Positions 6,919 to 15,565 are shown, counted from the stretch's first letter. The stretch is DNA of 57,036 nucleotides from an uncultured Lachnospiraceae bacterium (GCA_946040795.1 CAMGCK010000003.1:1-57036), one strand, 5' to 3'. Numbers and translations: made by a program. The notes: a model not told the origin generated them from the letters alone.

Positions 6919-8592
6919 TTACTTCATGCCCCAGAGTTCCATTCTGGCCTGGTAGAGATCGTTCATGTAAGCTTCAACATCTGCCTTACCGTCAGCGTTC
7001 ATCTTAGCGATCATTTCATCGTACAGAGTGTCAACTTCTTCAGCAGAAGAAGCGTTGACCATCTTCGGATAGTACTGGTCGAAATCATCGATAACAGTCT
7101 GGTATGCAAGAGCTTCCATAGACTGACCAGCCGGCTGCAGACCTGCGAAGTCAGCAGTATCGTATGCAGCATTGGTGGTGATGTTCTGGTAAGCATAGGT
7201 AGCGGTTTCAGACATCTCGTTGTAGTAGATACGGGTAGCGGTACCATCTTCGTGACGAGCATTGCCAACGAACCAGGTCCACTTGCAGATACCGTTCTCA
7301 TTGACGTAGTTGGTCGGGTCTGCTTCGTAAGCTTCAGCTACGCCTGCGATATCGGTATGAACACCGTCAACGATATCCCAGTCTTCACCCTGGATACCCC
7401 AAAGGAGAAGATCCTGACCTTCTTCAGATACACAGTAGTCAATGAACTTGCAGACAGCTTCGATGTTGGTGCAGTTCTTGGTTACGCCGATAGCATCCCA
7501 ACCAAGGGTGGAACGACCGGAGTAGGTGGTGGTTTCAGCAGTTACAGACGGGCCAAGGACCTTGTAAGCAAGGTAGTGCGGGGTAACGCCTTCAACAACA
7601 GATGCGCCTTCAACAACATCAAGAGCAGCGTTCGGAGTCCATGCGCCCCACCATGCACCGGCAAAGCCGAATACGTTGGTGTTGGACAGCTTGGAGGTGA
7701 ACAGTTCAGATGCGTTAGAGGTCCATTCCGGATCAAGCAGGCCTTCTCTGTACAGTTCGTTCATCTGATAGATGGCATCCTTGAAGCCAGGATCATCACA
7801 AGCGAAGTGCAGATCGCCATTGTCGTCAACATACATGGTCTTTACGCCGTTAGCACCAGCGAAAGCACCGTTGATTTCTCCGGTACCGGGCTGGCCGATA
7901 ACAAGCGGATAGGTTTCAGCACCGTCGATGGTCGGGTACTTAGCCTTGAAATCCTTTAACAGCTGAACGAATTCTTCCCAGGTGAACGGCTCATCAGATT
8001 CAGCGCGCTCTTCACCAAGAAGGTCAACCATCAGGTCATGTCTCATGCAGAATGCGTTAACCGGATCCGGGTCAACACCGTACCAGTTGTTCAGGTAGTA
8101 GTTCTTACCATCGCTATAAACGGACTTGTTAAGAACTTCACCGTAACGTTCCTGTACGTGCGGCATAAGATCAAAGTAATCAGAGATCGGAATCAGAGCA
8201 CCGGCTTCGATGTACTGATTTACGATATCAGAGCTTCTATCCATAAGGACGATGTCCGGGTAGTCGCCGGCAGCAAGCATCAGAGAGAGCTTTTCAGCCG
8301 GATCACCGGTCGGGTTAACCACGTCTACGTTAACGCCGGTTCTCTTCATGAGTTCCAGAGCGATCTTATCATCGAAGGTTCTGGTACCGGAGTTCTTATC
8401 GAAGAAGCGGATAGTGTAAACTTCACCGTCGTTGCCTTCAGCAGCGGTGGTGTCTTCACCGGCTTCAGCCTTAGTGGTTTCTGCAGCATCAGCCTTGGTG
8501 GTGGTGTCAGCGCCGCCCTTGGAGCCACAAGCAGCCATAGAAGCTACCATAGCAAGAGCGAGGACACCTGCGAGCCATTTTTTCAGTCTCAT
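6919..8592 (-). CDS. Sugar ABC transporter solute-binding lipoprotein (importer 1)
   Basis: A 557-residue extracellular family 1 solute-binding protein of the LipO/YtcQ kind. The N-terminus MRLKKWLAGVLALAMVASMA followed by AC is a lipoprotein signal peptide with lipobox MAAC and the lipidated cysteine at position 22. A Thr/Ala/Glu-rich flexible linker (about residues 30-55) tethers the binding domain to the membrane. At over 500 residues it fits binders of larger or substituted glycans. It is the first gene of importer operon 1 and has an AGGAGG site. Its promoter at 8658-8686 faces away from the second GH27-like gene. Confidence 0.9.
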   Translation of the reverse strand: MRLKKWLAGVLALAMVASMAACGSKGGADTTTKADAAETTKAEAGEDTTAAEGNDGEVYTIRFFDKNSGTRTFDDKIALELMKRTGVNVDVVNPTGDPAEKLSLMLAAGDYPDIVLMDRSSDIVNQYIEAGALIPISDYFDLMPHVQERYGEVLNKSVYSDGKNYYLNNWYGVDPDPVNAFCMRHDLMVDLLGEERAESDEPFTWEEFVQLLKDFKAKYPTIDGAETYPLVIGQPGTGEINGAFAGANGVKTMYVDDNGDLHFACDDPGFKDAIYQMNELYREGLLDPEWTSNASELFTSKLSNTNVFGFAGAWWGAWTPNAALDVVEGASVVEGVTPHYLAYKVLGPSVTAETTTYSGRSTLGWDAIGVTKNCTNIEAVCKFIDYCVSEEGQDLLLWGIQGEDWDIVDGVHTDIAGVAEAYEADPTNYVNENGICKWTWFVGNARHEDGTATRIYYNEMSETATYAYQNITTNAAYDTADFAGLQPAGQSMEALAYQTVIDDFDQYYPKMVNASSAEEVDTLYDEMIAKMNADGKADVEAYMNDLYQARMELWGMK

Positions 8593-8652
8593 AATTTCCT
8601 CCTTTTATTTGACAACATCTGTCTTACATCGGACGATATTGTCAATAATACA

Positions 8653-8681
8653 TTGAAAGAATAACATAAATAGGTTATAAT
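8653..8681 (+). promoter_or_regulatory. Promoter toward the second GH27-like gene
   Basis: TTGAAA (8653-8658), a 17-bp spacer and TATAAT (8676-8681) read toward the gene at 8897. The distance to the start codon implies a leader of about 210 nt. The site overlaps almost completely with the oppositely oriented promoter at 8658-8686. Confidence 0.6.
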
Positions 8682-8686
8682 GTCAA
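8658..8686 (-). promoter_or_regulatory. Promoter of the first importer operon
   Basis: On the minus strand, a perfect TTGACA (8681-8686) lies 17 bp from TATTCT (8658-8663), about 65 bp before the lipoprotein start at 8592. Because it overlaps the divergent plus-strand promoter, the two polymerases cannot bind at once. One regulator could switch both. Confidence 0.65.
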
Positions 8687-8687
8687 C

Positions 8688-8880
8688 AGCGATTTGTATA
8701 TATGCAACAAAAGCCATCTGATTGCCCAGGGTTGTTTATTGTATTTTTCACAACAACGTGGCAGCATATAACAAGTACCCCTTTTTTTGTGACAAGTATA
8801 CAGGCGCCGTCTGATTTGGTTTCTATTTGCGTTTCTTTTTTGTGATGCATAACAAATGTTAATAATGGCCGCGATCCGGC
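8688..8880 (+). other. Long untranslated leader with no recognised element
   Basis: If the promoter at 8653-8681 is used, this stretch is the 5' leader of the second GH27-like gene. I see two copies of CTTTTTTGTGA-like sequence (near 8783 and 8836) and A/T-rich DNA. I see no known riboswitch consensus and no ORF with a ribosome binding site. A weaker promoter closer to the gene, around 8840-8870, cannot be excluded. Confidence 0.3.
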
Positions 8881-8896
8881 CCACAGGAGGATAAAA

Positions 8897-10930
8897 ATGG
8901 CTGAAGAAAAAAAGCTGGACATGAAAGAACTCTACAAAAAACTGAGTACACCCCCCCAGGTGCTTGATACTTTCAGCACCGCCACGACAAAGGTTGAACT
9001 GATCGACAACGGATCCTTTGTTTACTACCAGAAGGATGAAAAGATCATTGCTGCGCATTCCACTGCCAATGTTGCGGACGGCCGCCGCATTGACACCCGC
9101 ACTGCTGCACGTGTCAGCACCTCCGCGGAGGATGCATCCGATGTTTTCGGTACCGGTAAGAAAGTCACCAACGTCTTCACAGAAAACGGCCTGACGCTGA
9201 CGCAGACCATCATGCTGTACGAAGATGCGGATCACCTGACGGTCCAGGTTGCTCTTCATGATGAGACCAAGGAAACAGAAACCAACTATCTGGCACCGTT
9301 TGAAACCATTTACCCCGACTGGAGCTACAAGCCGCTCTTCCTTTCTCTGGATCAGAAGATGCTTTCCGTTCCGTACGACAACGATATGTGGACGCGCTAC
9401 GATTCCGTTACCCCGCGTCCGGGCCGCAAGAGTTACGATGTGACCGCGATCTACGATGAGCACACCAATGAAGGTCTGGTCATCGGTGCTGTGGATTTTG
9501 ACACCTGGAAGAATGCCATTGCATGGTCTCGTTTCGATGCACGCTGCACCGTTGCTTACTCCGGCTGTGCAGACGAAGGCACGCATGACACCATGCCGCA
9601 CGGCACGATCATCGGCAAAAGCGTATCTTCAGCTCGTTTCATCGTCAAGTGGACGGAAGACATTCACAACGGTATGGTGGAATTCGGTAAGCTCTGCACC
9701 AAGGTCACCCCGGCTCGTGAGTGGCACGGAAAGACCCCGTTTGGCTGGAACGCATACTCCGGTCTGGGCCGCCTGTTCACCCTGAAGCACTGGGAAGAAG
9801 CTGCAGATTATATGTATGAAGAGCTTCCGGAATTCGGTGATGAGGATCATGTGGTCTACATCAACATCGACGGCGCTGCAGGCCTGGATGAGGAAGAACT
9901 GAAGCGCATCGTGAAGAAGCTGCACGACAGAGGCCAGAAGGCCGGCTGGTACTGCGGACCGTGCCTTTCACACCGCGCGTTCGGCAAATACATGACCATT
10001 AAGGGAACGGATACTCCGCTTTCCGAGATCTACTTAAAAGATAAGATGGGCCGCGTCATTCCGGCTATGGACTCCGCTGTTCCGCTCGATGTTACGCACC
10101 CGCTTTGGGAAGTACATGCACGCAATACCATCGCCAACCTGCTGAGCCTGGATGTGGATTACATCAAGATCGACTTCCTGAGCCATGCCAGTGTTGAAGG
10201 TGATTTCTATGATAAGAGCATCCGTACCGGTCGTCAGGCCATCAACAAGGCTTATCACATCCTGTCCGATGCCATCAACGAATCTCCGAAGGAGATCTTC
10301 GTTGACCTTTCAATCGCTCCGGTATTCCCCTACTTCCTGGGGCATGCAAGAAGAAGCTGCTGCGATACCTTCGGTCATTTCGATGATACCCGCTACGCGC
10401 TGAATGCACTGAACTTTGGCTGGTGGGCAGCCGGCACCATCTATCGTTTCGGAGATCCGGACCACTGCACCATGTATCACTCCATGATCGATGGTCGTCC
10501 TGTAACGACTGAGATCGAAGCCAAGTCCCGTCTGAACTGTGCAGTCATTTCCGGTACCGTTCTTCTCCTTTCCGAGAACTTCGGTCCCACCGGTGATGAA
10601 GCAAACATCGCCGGCGCACGTGATCGTGTAAAGCGTCTTGTCAATAATAAAGCCCTGATGGATATCGCGCGTATCGGTCTTCCGTTTGTTCCGCTCTACT
10701 TCAAGGACGGCACGACTCCGTTCTACACTCTGCAGCATGGCGGCCGCTCTTACGCTGCAATCTTCAACTATGAAGGTTCTGAGCAGACCATCAGCATGAA
10801 TCCTGCAGAGGCAGGACTCCCGGCAGCCGGTACTGCAGTATCAGCAAATGACGGTTCCGAGGTCAAGTACGACGGTGCGCTGACCGTGACGCTGGACGCT
10901 TATGATTCTGTAATCTTTGAGCTGAAATAA
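8897..10930 (+). CDS. Clan GH-D glycosidase, GH27/alpha-galactosidase-like (copy 2)
   Basis: A 677-residue paralogue of the enzyme at 2804-4723 with the same order of blocks: an N-terminal beta-sandwich, a barrel opening FGWNAYSGLG, YIKIDFLSH with likely nucleophile D426, RRSCCDTFG with likely acid/base D490, then GDPDH. A C-terminal beta domain follows (PFYTLQHGGRSYAAIFNYEG). There is no signal peptide, so it acts in the cytoplasm. The start has CAGGAGG eight bases upstream. The gene is divergent from importer 1 and appears monocistronic, followed by degenerate 24-bp repeats and a long terminator. Paralogy with copy 1 suggests two related linkages or a stepwise attack on one imported glycan. 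The exact specificity cannot be read from sequence. Confidence 0.8.
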   Translation: MAEEKKLDMKELYKKLSTPPQVLDTFSTATTKVELIDNGSFVYYQKDEKIIAAHSTANVADGRRIDTRTAARVSTSAEDASDVFGTGKKVTNVFTENGLTLTQTIMLYEDADHLTVQVALHDETKETETNYLAPFETIYPDWSYKPLFLSLDQKMLSVPYDNDMWTRYDSVTPRPGRKSYDVTAIYDEHTNEGLVIGAVDFDTWKNAIAWSRFDARCTVAYSGCADEGTHDTMPHGTIIGKSVSSARFIVKWTEDIHNGMVEFGKLCTKVTPAREWHGKTPFGWNAYSGLGRLFTLKHWEEAADYMYEELPEFGDEDHVVYINIDGAAGLDEEELKRIVKKLHDRGQKAGWYCGPCLSHRAFGKYMTIKGTDTPLSEIYLKDKMGRVIPAMDSAVPLDVTHPLWEVHARNTIANLLSLDVDYIKIDFLSHASVEGDFYDKSIRTGRQAINKAYHILSDAINESPKEIFVDLSIAPVFPYFLGHARRSCCDTFGHFDDTRYALNALNFGWWAAGTIYRFGDPDHCTMYHSMIDGRPVTTEIEAKSRLNCAVISGTVLLLSENFGPTGDEANIAGARDRVKRLVNNKALMDIARIGLPFVPLYFKDGTTPFYTLQHGGRSYAAIFNYEGSEQTISMNPAEAGLPAAGTAVSANDGSEVKYDGALTVTLDAYDSVIFELK

Positions 10931-11021
10931 GCAAAGGTTTTGAGGCGCCAATAAGCAAAGGCTTTGAGGCGCAAGCGAGCAGAGATTTTGAGTTGCAGGC
11001 GAGCAAAGGTTTTGAGTTGAA
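10926..11021. repeat. Four 24-bp degenerate tandem repeats after the glycosidase stop
   Basis: Units begin at 10926, 10950, 10974 and 10998, with a core AGCAAAGGTTTTGAG. The first unit overlaps the stop codon of the upstream gene. The last unit merges into a perfect 9-bp inverted repeat, TTGAGTTGA/TCAACTCAA (11012-11020/11022-11030). The array has no plausible coding role. The rest of the 430-bp gap up to 11359 holds two terminators (11053-11147 and 11297-11336). Confidence 0.75.
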
Positions 11022-11052
11022 TCAACTCAAGGATATGCGCGGATGATTCATT

Positions 11053-11147
11053 AAAAAGAGGCATGCATCAAGTATTTGATCATCTGATGATTCCCGTACG
11101 ACGGGAAATCGGGTGAAATAAATTGCAGGATGCATGCTTCTTTTTTT
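11053..11147 (+). terminator. Long structured terminator after the second GH27-like gene
   Basis: AAAAAGAGGCATGCATC (11053-11069) can pair with GATGCATGCTTCTTTTT (11130-11146), and the right arm ends in seven T residues. The 60-nt interior holds its own hairpin, CCCGT/ACGGG around 11093-11107. The form resembles the element at 474-551. It should end the transcript of the gene stopping at 10930, but a stand-alone structured RNA is also possible. Confidence 0.65.
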
Positions 11148-11296
11148 GAAATGAAATGTATTTTTATCAAGCGGCTCACACCGCTTCCCAACTACCGCCT
11201 GTTTTCCCGGTTTTCTTGTACCAGGTCCTTCGCCTGCCTCAAACAACAAAAACCTGCGAAAATCTCCATACGTTTCACAAGTTCCTTTACAATGAA

Positions 11297-11336
11297 AAAG
11301 GCTTGTGAAAACCTTTCACAATTTTCACAAGCCTTT
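11297..11336 (-). terminator. Terminator of the GH4 gene
   Basis: AAAGGCTTGTGAAAA (11297-11311) and TTTTCACAAGCCTTT (11322-11336) form a perfect 15-bp stem with a 10-nt loop, followed on the minus strand by TTTTTC. It lies 24 bp beyond the GH4 stop at 11360. Confidence 0.88.
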
Positions 11337-11359
11337 ATTTTTCTTATTATAAACTACTA

Positions 11360-12679
11360 TCAGTGATACTTCGGCAGATAATCACCGTGAGCATCGATGA
11401 GTTCATCGACCATCTTCTTGATCGTATCAATGTCAAGTTCACTGCCGGTATGCGGATCCAGCATAGCCGCCTGATAGATGTGTTCCTTCTTCAGGGTACG
11501 AGCAGCTTCAATAGTCAGGAGCTGGACATTGATATTGGTCATGTTCATGGCTGCGCACTGGACCGGAAGCGGACCCACGTTGCACGGATGAATACCATCA
11601 CCATTGACCAGACACGGAACTTCAACACAGGCGTCTTCCGGAAGGTTGGTGATCAGGTGACCGCGGTTCAGCACGTTGCCGCCGATTTCATACGGTGTAT
11701 TGGTCACAACGGATTCGATGATGCGGGACGCATATTCCTTGGAGCGCTCGTGCGGCTTCATGCTGCCGGTCTGAAGCTCGGCAAATTCCTTCTTCCAGCC
11801 TTCGATCTGGTTGACACAACGACGCGGATACTCGTCCAGCGGAATATTGTAACGGTCGATGAGTTCCGGATAGTTCTTCTTAATGTAGAACATATTGTAT
11901 TCAGCATTGTGCTCGGAAGATTCGGTGCAGTAGTAGCCGAAGTTGAAAATATAGTCCAGACGAACCTTGTTCTTATAGTCCGGATCCAACAGCTTCTCAG
12001 CAGCACGCTTCTTGATTTCCGGATACAGATCGACACCGTTTTTGTCAGAGATCTTGAGCAGCCACGCCATGTGGTTAATACCGGCGATGAGTTCTCTTCT
12101 TCCGTCAATACGGTCTTCCATACCCAGATCCTTTAACAGATCCTTGGAACAGACCTGAACACTGTGGCAAAGACCCACGGTCTGAATGCCGGTGTAGCGC
12201 TGCATGTAGCCGGAAAGCATCGCCATCGGATTCGTGTAGTTTAAGAACAGCGCATCCGGGCAGACTTCTTCCATGTCACGGGCAAAATCGTCCATGACCG
12301 GAATGGTACGAAGCGCACGCATGATGCCGCCGATGCCGAGCGTATCCGCGATGGTCTGGCGCAGACCGTACTTCTTCGGCACTTCAAAGTCAATGATCGT
12401 GCACGGATCATATCCGCCAACCTGGATCGCATTGACAACAAAGTTAGCGCCCTTCAATGCGGCCTTACGGTTCTCTACGCCAAGATAGCACTCAAAATGT
12501 GCATGGTTTCCCATGACCTCGTTCATCTTTTCAAGAATGCAGCGACTCTCTTCCAGACGCTGCCCATCGATGTCATACAGCGCAAAAGTACTGTCTCTCA
12601 GCACTTCAGAAGCCATACAGTCACCGATAACGTTACGCGCAAAAACAGTACTGCCCGCGCCCATGAATGTAAGTTTCAT
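11360..12679 (-). CDS. GH4 family alpha-galactosidase-like enzyme (MelA-like)
   Basis: A 439-residue NAD- and metal-dependent GH4 glycosidase. The N-terminal nucleotide-binding motif is FMGAGSTVFARN. GLCHSVQ (C171 plus the next His) and GINHMAW supply the metal site. The CHS signature fits alpha-galactosidases and relatives rather than the 6-phospho-glycosidases, which carry CN at this place. GH4 enzymes cleave by oxidising C3 of the sugar rather than by direct acid/base hydrolysis. The frame extends to 12841, but AAGGAG precedes the ATG at 12679, and the extra N-terminus would be encoded by the 35-bp repeats. It lies downstream of the GH30/reductase pair on the same strand, perhaps in one transcript. 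Confidence 0.85.
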   Translation of the reverse strand: MKLTFMGAGSTVFARNVIGDCMASEVLRDSTFALYDIDGQRLEESRCILEKMNEVMGNHAHFECYLGVENRKAALKGANFVVNAIQVGGYDPCTIIDFEVPKKYGLRQTIADTLGIGGIMRALRTIPVMDDFARDMEEVCPDALFLNYTNPMAMLSGYMQRYTGIQTVGLCHSVQVCSKDLLKDLGMEDRIDGRRELIAGINHMAWLLKISDKNGVDLYPEIKKRAAEKLLDPDYKNKVRLDYIFNFGYYCTESSEHNAEYNMFYIKKNYPELIDRYNIPLDEYPRRCVNQIEGWKKEFAELQTGSMKPHERSKEYASRIIESVVTNTPYEIGGNVLNRGHLITNLPEDACVEVPCLVNGDGIHPCNVGPLPVQCAAMNMTNINVQLLTIEAARTLKKEHIYQAAMLDPHTGSELDIDTIKKMVDELIDAHGDYLPKYH

Positions 12680-12716
12680 ATTGTTCTCCTTAATATTTAT
12701 ATTTTTCCGCACTCTC

Positions 12717-12853
12717 GCGGAATTCATTTCCTGCCACAACCGTTTTCTCTGCGGAATTCCTTCTCTGTCGCTCACAGGCCTATCGGCGGAATTCCTTCTC
12801 TGTCGCCTACAGGCCTCCCTGTGGGATTTCTTTCTGTTCATTACAGCCTTCTG
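12717..12853. repeat. 35-bp tandem repeats upstream of the GH4 gene
   Basis: Two nearly identical units at 12751-12785 and 12786-12820 share GCGGAATTCCTTCTCTGTCG. A diverged unit lies on each side (from about 12717 and from about 12821). They fill the gap between the GH30 stop and the GH4 ribosome binding site. The 12680-12916 gap contains no ORF with a start signal and no clear promoter. Confidence 0.8.
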
Positions 12854-12916
12854 TTTTACTTTTCACAACCCTCGTGCTTGCGACAGACTGCTACAATCTA
12901 TCTTTCGGCTTACAAA

Positions 12917-14308
12917 TCACTCTGTAATGACCGCTGTCATAATGGAATGTGCCGGCACAACTGCATTCAGCACATGATCTTCCATCCGCAGGAAGAAACT
13001 CTGTTCCTCCTCTGTACGGTTTGTGATCACGACCGGAACCGTGCCGTCCGGATTTTTAAAGCCGATGACATCCAGCTTATCCGTCCAGGAGGATGTCAGA
13101 ATATTCTTTGCCCCCCTCTGTACAAACTTGGAAAACTGGCCAATATAATAATACAGCAGATTCGGGATTACCTCATTCTTTGAACCGTCACAATATACCG
13201 GCGCGGAACAATGCGTACCGGAATTCCACACACCCGCACCGGCTTCCCAGTGATGACGGGGTCCTCCGTTTTCATTCAAAGTCAGATTCCAATCCACATA
13301 AGCATTCAGCCCATTATTCATGGCGCCGGTGATATCATGTGCATACGCTTCGGCAATCGTCCTAAATGCTTCTCCAAGCGGATCCGGATCCTTCACTGAA
13401 ATACATCCCTCGCTCATGATCTGCAGCAGCTGCGGGTAACGCTCACGCACCGCGCGAATTTCACCGAAGTGATCGCCGGAGTAAAAATGATTGGCAACGC
13501 CCTTCAGATACTTTGCATTTTCACTGTCCATGCAGGCTTTTGTGCGCTCAAAATTGCGCTCGCGGCAGTGGTCATAGCACCAGATGTCGATGCCGCTTCC
13601 CTCCAGCTCACGTCCCAGGTACCCCAGGAACTCCGCTTCTTCTTCCATGGTATAGTTGCAGGACTCCCAGGTCTGATAATGACGCGGCTCATTCTGCATC
13701 GTAAACGCATCTACATGCACACCGTTCTTCTCATATTCTTCCGCAAACCGGTGCATATATTGGGCCCAGATGGCATAATACTCCTTTTTCAAATGGCCGC
13801 CTTGCACAGTATCCACCGTTTTCATAAAAGGCGGCGGCGTCCAGGGAGTCGCAAAAAGCTTCAAATCTGTGCGGCTTGCCGCATCACGGATCATAGGCAC
13901 CCGCTTTTCAAGATCGCGGTCTATGTTGAAGGTCTTCAGTTCATCATCGCCGTCTTCCACATAGAAAAAATCTTCCAGAGAAAAATCACAGCTGTTGATG
14001 TGTGTGCGGCAGAAATTGTAGCCAATGCCCTTTTCTTTGGAAAAATACGCATCCATAAATTCCTGCTTTTTATCCTCAGAAAGCGCACTGTACGCTTCAG
14101 CTGCGGCCTCCGTAAAAGCACCACCAAAGCCTTCAATCGACTGATACTCAAAGTCCGGATGAATATTGATCATCGGCTTTTCAATATCATTCTTCTTTTC
14201 TTCAAGGCTTTCGATAGTATCCACCGGGCGATAGGGAATTTCAACCGTTTCCGTCAGTTTCAGCAATTCACCTGCCGCCGCATTTGTTCGATATATATTC
14301 GCCTTCAT
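12917..14308 (-). CDS. GH30 family glycosidase (copy 1)
   Basis: A 463-residue member of GH30, the glucosylceramidase-like family that also includes beta-xylosidases, beta-fucosidases and beta-1,6-glucanases. The signature IEGFGGAFTEAAA opens the barrel. ATPWTPPPFMKT, then MQNEP with acid/base E207, and MSEG with nucleophile E300, follow in the expected order. There is no signal peptide, so it works inside the cell on imported material. The start has GAGGAGAGGACC before the ATG and lies 21 bp after the aldo/keto reductase stop, so the two are almost certainly co-transcribed. It is about as long as the second GH30 in this window (19957-21291) but clearly diverged from it. Confidence 0.88.
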   Translation of the reverse strand: MKANIYRTNAAAGELLKLTETVEIPYRPVDTIESLEEKKNDIEKPMINIHPDFEYQSIEGFGGAFTEAAAEAYSALSEDKKQEFMDAYFSKEKGIGYNFCRTHINSCDFSLEDFFYVEDGDDELKTFNIDRDLEKRVPMIRDAASRTDLKLFATPWTPPPFMKTVDTVQGGHLKKEYYAIWAQYMHRFAEEYEKNGVHVDAFTMQNEPRHYQTWESCNYTMEEEAEFLGYLGRELEGSGIDIWCYDHCRERNFERTKACMDSENAKYLKGVANHFYSGDHFGEIRAVRERYPQLLQIMSEGCISVKDPDPLGEAFRTIAEAYAHDITGAMNNGLNAYVDWNLTLNENGGPRHHWEAGAGVWNSGTHCSAPVYCDGSKNEVIPNLLYYYIGQFSKFVQRGAKNILTSSWTDKLDVIGFKNPDGTVPVVITNRTEEEQSFFLRMEDHVLNAVVPAHSIMTAVITE

Positions 14309-14329
14309 GGTCCTCTCCTCTTCTTCTCA

Positions 14330-15355
14330 TCAGATTTCCACTTCACCCGCCAGAATGCGCTTATAATCTGCCAGATTTTCCTGCAGAAGCGTGGGCGTAT
14401 CCAGATTGTACGGGCACTTGGAGGCGCACTTATTGCAATGCAGGCACTCTTCGATCTTCATCATCTTGGCCTGAGACTCCGGTGACAGATGCGCTGCAGA
14501 GGGAGAGCGGCGGATCAACTGACTCATACGTGCGCAGGTGAAGATTTCAATGCCCACCGGACACGGCATGCAGTAACCGCAGGCGCGGCAGAAATTGCCC
14601 AGAAGTTCCTTACGGTCTTTATCAATGGCCGCACGAATTTCATCATCCATGAATACCGGGTTCTTGCCCATTTCCAGGAACTCGTCCAACTCATACTCAC
14701 GCTGAACGCCCCAGATCGGAAGTACATTGTCAAACTCCGTCATCCATGCAAAACACAGTTTGGAATTATTCAGTAAGCCGCCGGAAAGGCCCTTCATTGC
14801 AATAAAACCAACATTGTGTTCCTTACAAGCCTTGACAAGTTCCAGATCCTTTTCCGTTGCCAGGTAGCAGAACGGGAACTGCAGTGTCTCATAAAGGCCG
14901 CTTTCAACGGCTTCCATAGCCACATTCAGACGATGGTTCGTAATACCGATATGGCGGATCATGCCCTTTGCTTTTGCTTCCAGCATAGCTTCGTAGAGGC
15001 CGGTACCATCGCCCGGCTTGGGGCAGAATGCCGGATTGTGGAACTGATAAATATCAATATGATCCGTCTTCATTCTCTCCAGGCTCAGATTCAGGTGCTG
15101 CCAGAAGCCTTCAACAGTGGACGCGCCGGTCTTCGTTGCAATATAAATATCATCACGAACATCCGCCAGAGCCTGGCCGATCTTATATTCACTATCCGTA
15201 TAGGCATTCGCCGTATCAAAGAAACGGATGCCGTTATCGTATGCTTTACGAAGAAGCTTAACTGCGGTATCCTCATCGCAACGCTGAATGGGTAGTGCTC
15301 CGAACGCGTTCTTGGGTACAGTGATACCGGTAGAACCAAGTGTAACAGTCATCAT
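14330..15355 (-). CDS. Aldo/keto reductase with C-terminal ferredoxin domain
   Basis: A 341-residue protein with an AKR barrel and the catalytic tetrad D47, Y52, K75 and H106, in DTANAYTDSEYKIG, ATKTG and QFHNP. A C-terminal region binds iron-sulfur clusters: CRACGYCMPCPVGI and CLHCNKCASKCPYN. Such fusions are common in anaerobes and are presumed to couple carbonyl or alcohol oxidoreduction to ferredoxin-like electron flow. The substrate is unknown. Its position directly before a GH30 gene and close to GH4 suggests it acts on a sugar or aglycone released in the pathway. The start ATG has AAGGAGG nine bases upstream; a second ATG follows immediately. Confidence 0.85.
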   Translation of the reverse strand: MMTVTLGSTGITVPKNAFGALPIQRCDEDTAVKLLRKAYDNGIRFFDTANAYTDSEYKIGQALADVRDDIYIATKTGASTVEGFWQHLNLSLERMKTDHIDIYQFHNPAFCPKPGDGTGLYEAMLEAKAKGMIRHIGITNHRLNVAMEAVESGLYETLQFPFCYLATEKDLELVKACKEHNVGFIAMKGLSGGLLNNSKLCFAWMTEFDNVLPIWGVQREYELDEFLEMGKNPVFMDDEIRAAIDKDRKELLGNFCRACGYCMPCPVGIEIFTCARMSQLIRRSPSAAHLSPESQAKMMKIEECLHCNKCASKCPYNLDTPTLLQENLADYKRILAGEVEI

Positions 15356-15426
15356 GTTTTTGTTCCTCCTTGTCGCTGCATTGTTGTAGATTTCGATCAG
15401 TCAGCAAGTGCATCTATGTTGAAATC

Positions 15427-15455
15427 ACCGTATCACATTTTGAAAAACTTGTCTA
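15427..15455 (-). promoter_or_regulatory. Possible promoter of the reductase-GH30 unit
   Basis: On the minus strand TAGACA (15450-15455) and TACGGT (15427-15432) are 17 bp apart, about 72 bp before the reductase start. The match is moderate. A TTGACA slightly upstream has no well-placed -10 box. Confidence 0.35.
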
Positions 15456-15500
15456 TTTAATTATCTAATTTTGTCAAAAAACATCATTCGTACAGACAAA

Positions 15501-15531
15501 AAAGTTGACGAAATGAAACCTCCCGGGACAC
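15501..15531. repeat. Single copy of a dispersed AAAGTTGAC...GAAAC element
   Basis: AAAGTTGACGAAATGAAACC then TCCCGGGACAC resembles the two copies at 35303-35328 and 35350-35374 (AAAGTTGACAGAATGAAACG then TCCCC). It lies in an intergenic space next to a terminator, as do the other copies. Confidence 0.5.
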
Positions 15532-15541
15532 ATAAAAAAAA

Positions 15542-15565
15542 CCGCCGGGGGATAACCCCCGGCGG
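15542..15565 (-). terminator. Terminator of the second sugar ABC operon
   Basis: CCGCCGGGGG (15542-15551) pairs perfectly with CCCCCGGCGG (15556-15565) over a 4-nt loop. On the minus strand it is followed by nine T residues. It lies about 45 bp after the stop of the binding lipoprotein ending at 15609. Confidence 0.95.

Noticed and set aside
8593..8896. A riboswitch in the long leader of the second GH27-like gene.
   Set aside because: I found no match to known riboswitch consensus sequences, only repeated T-rich stretches.
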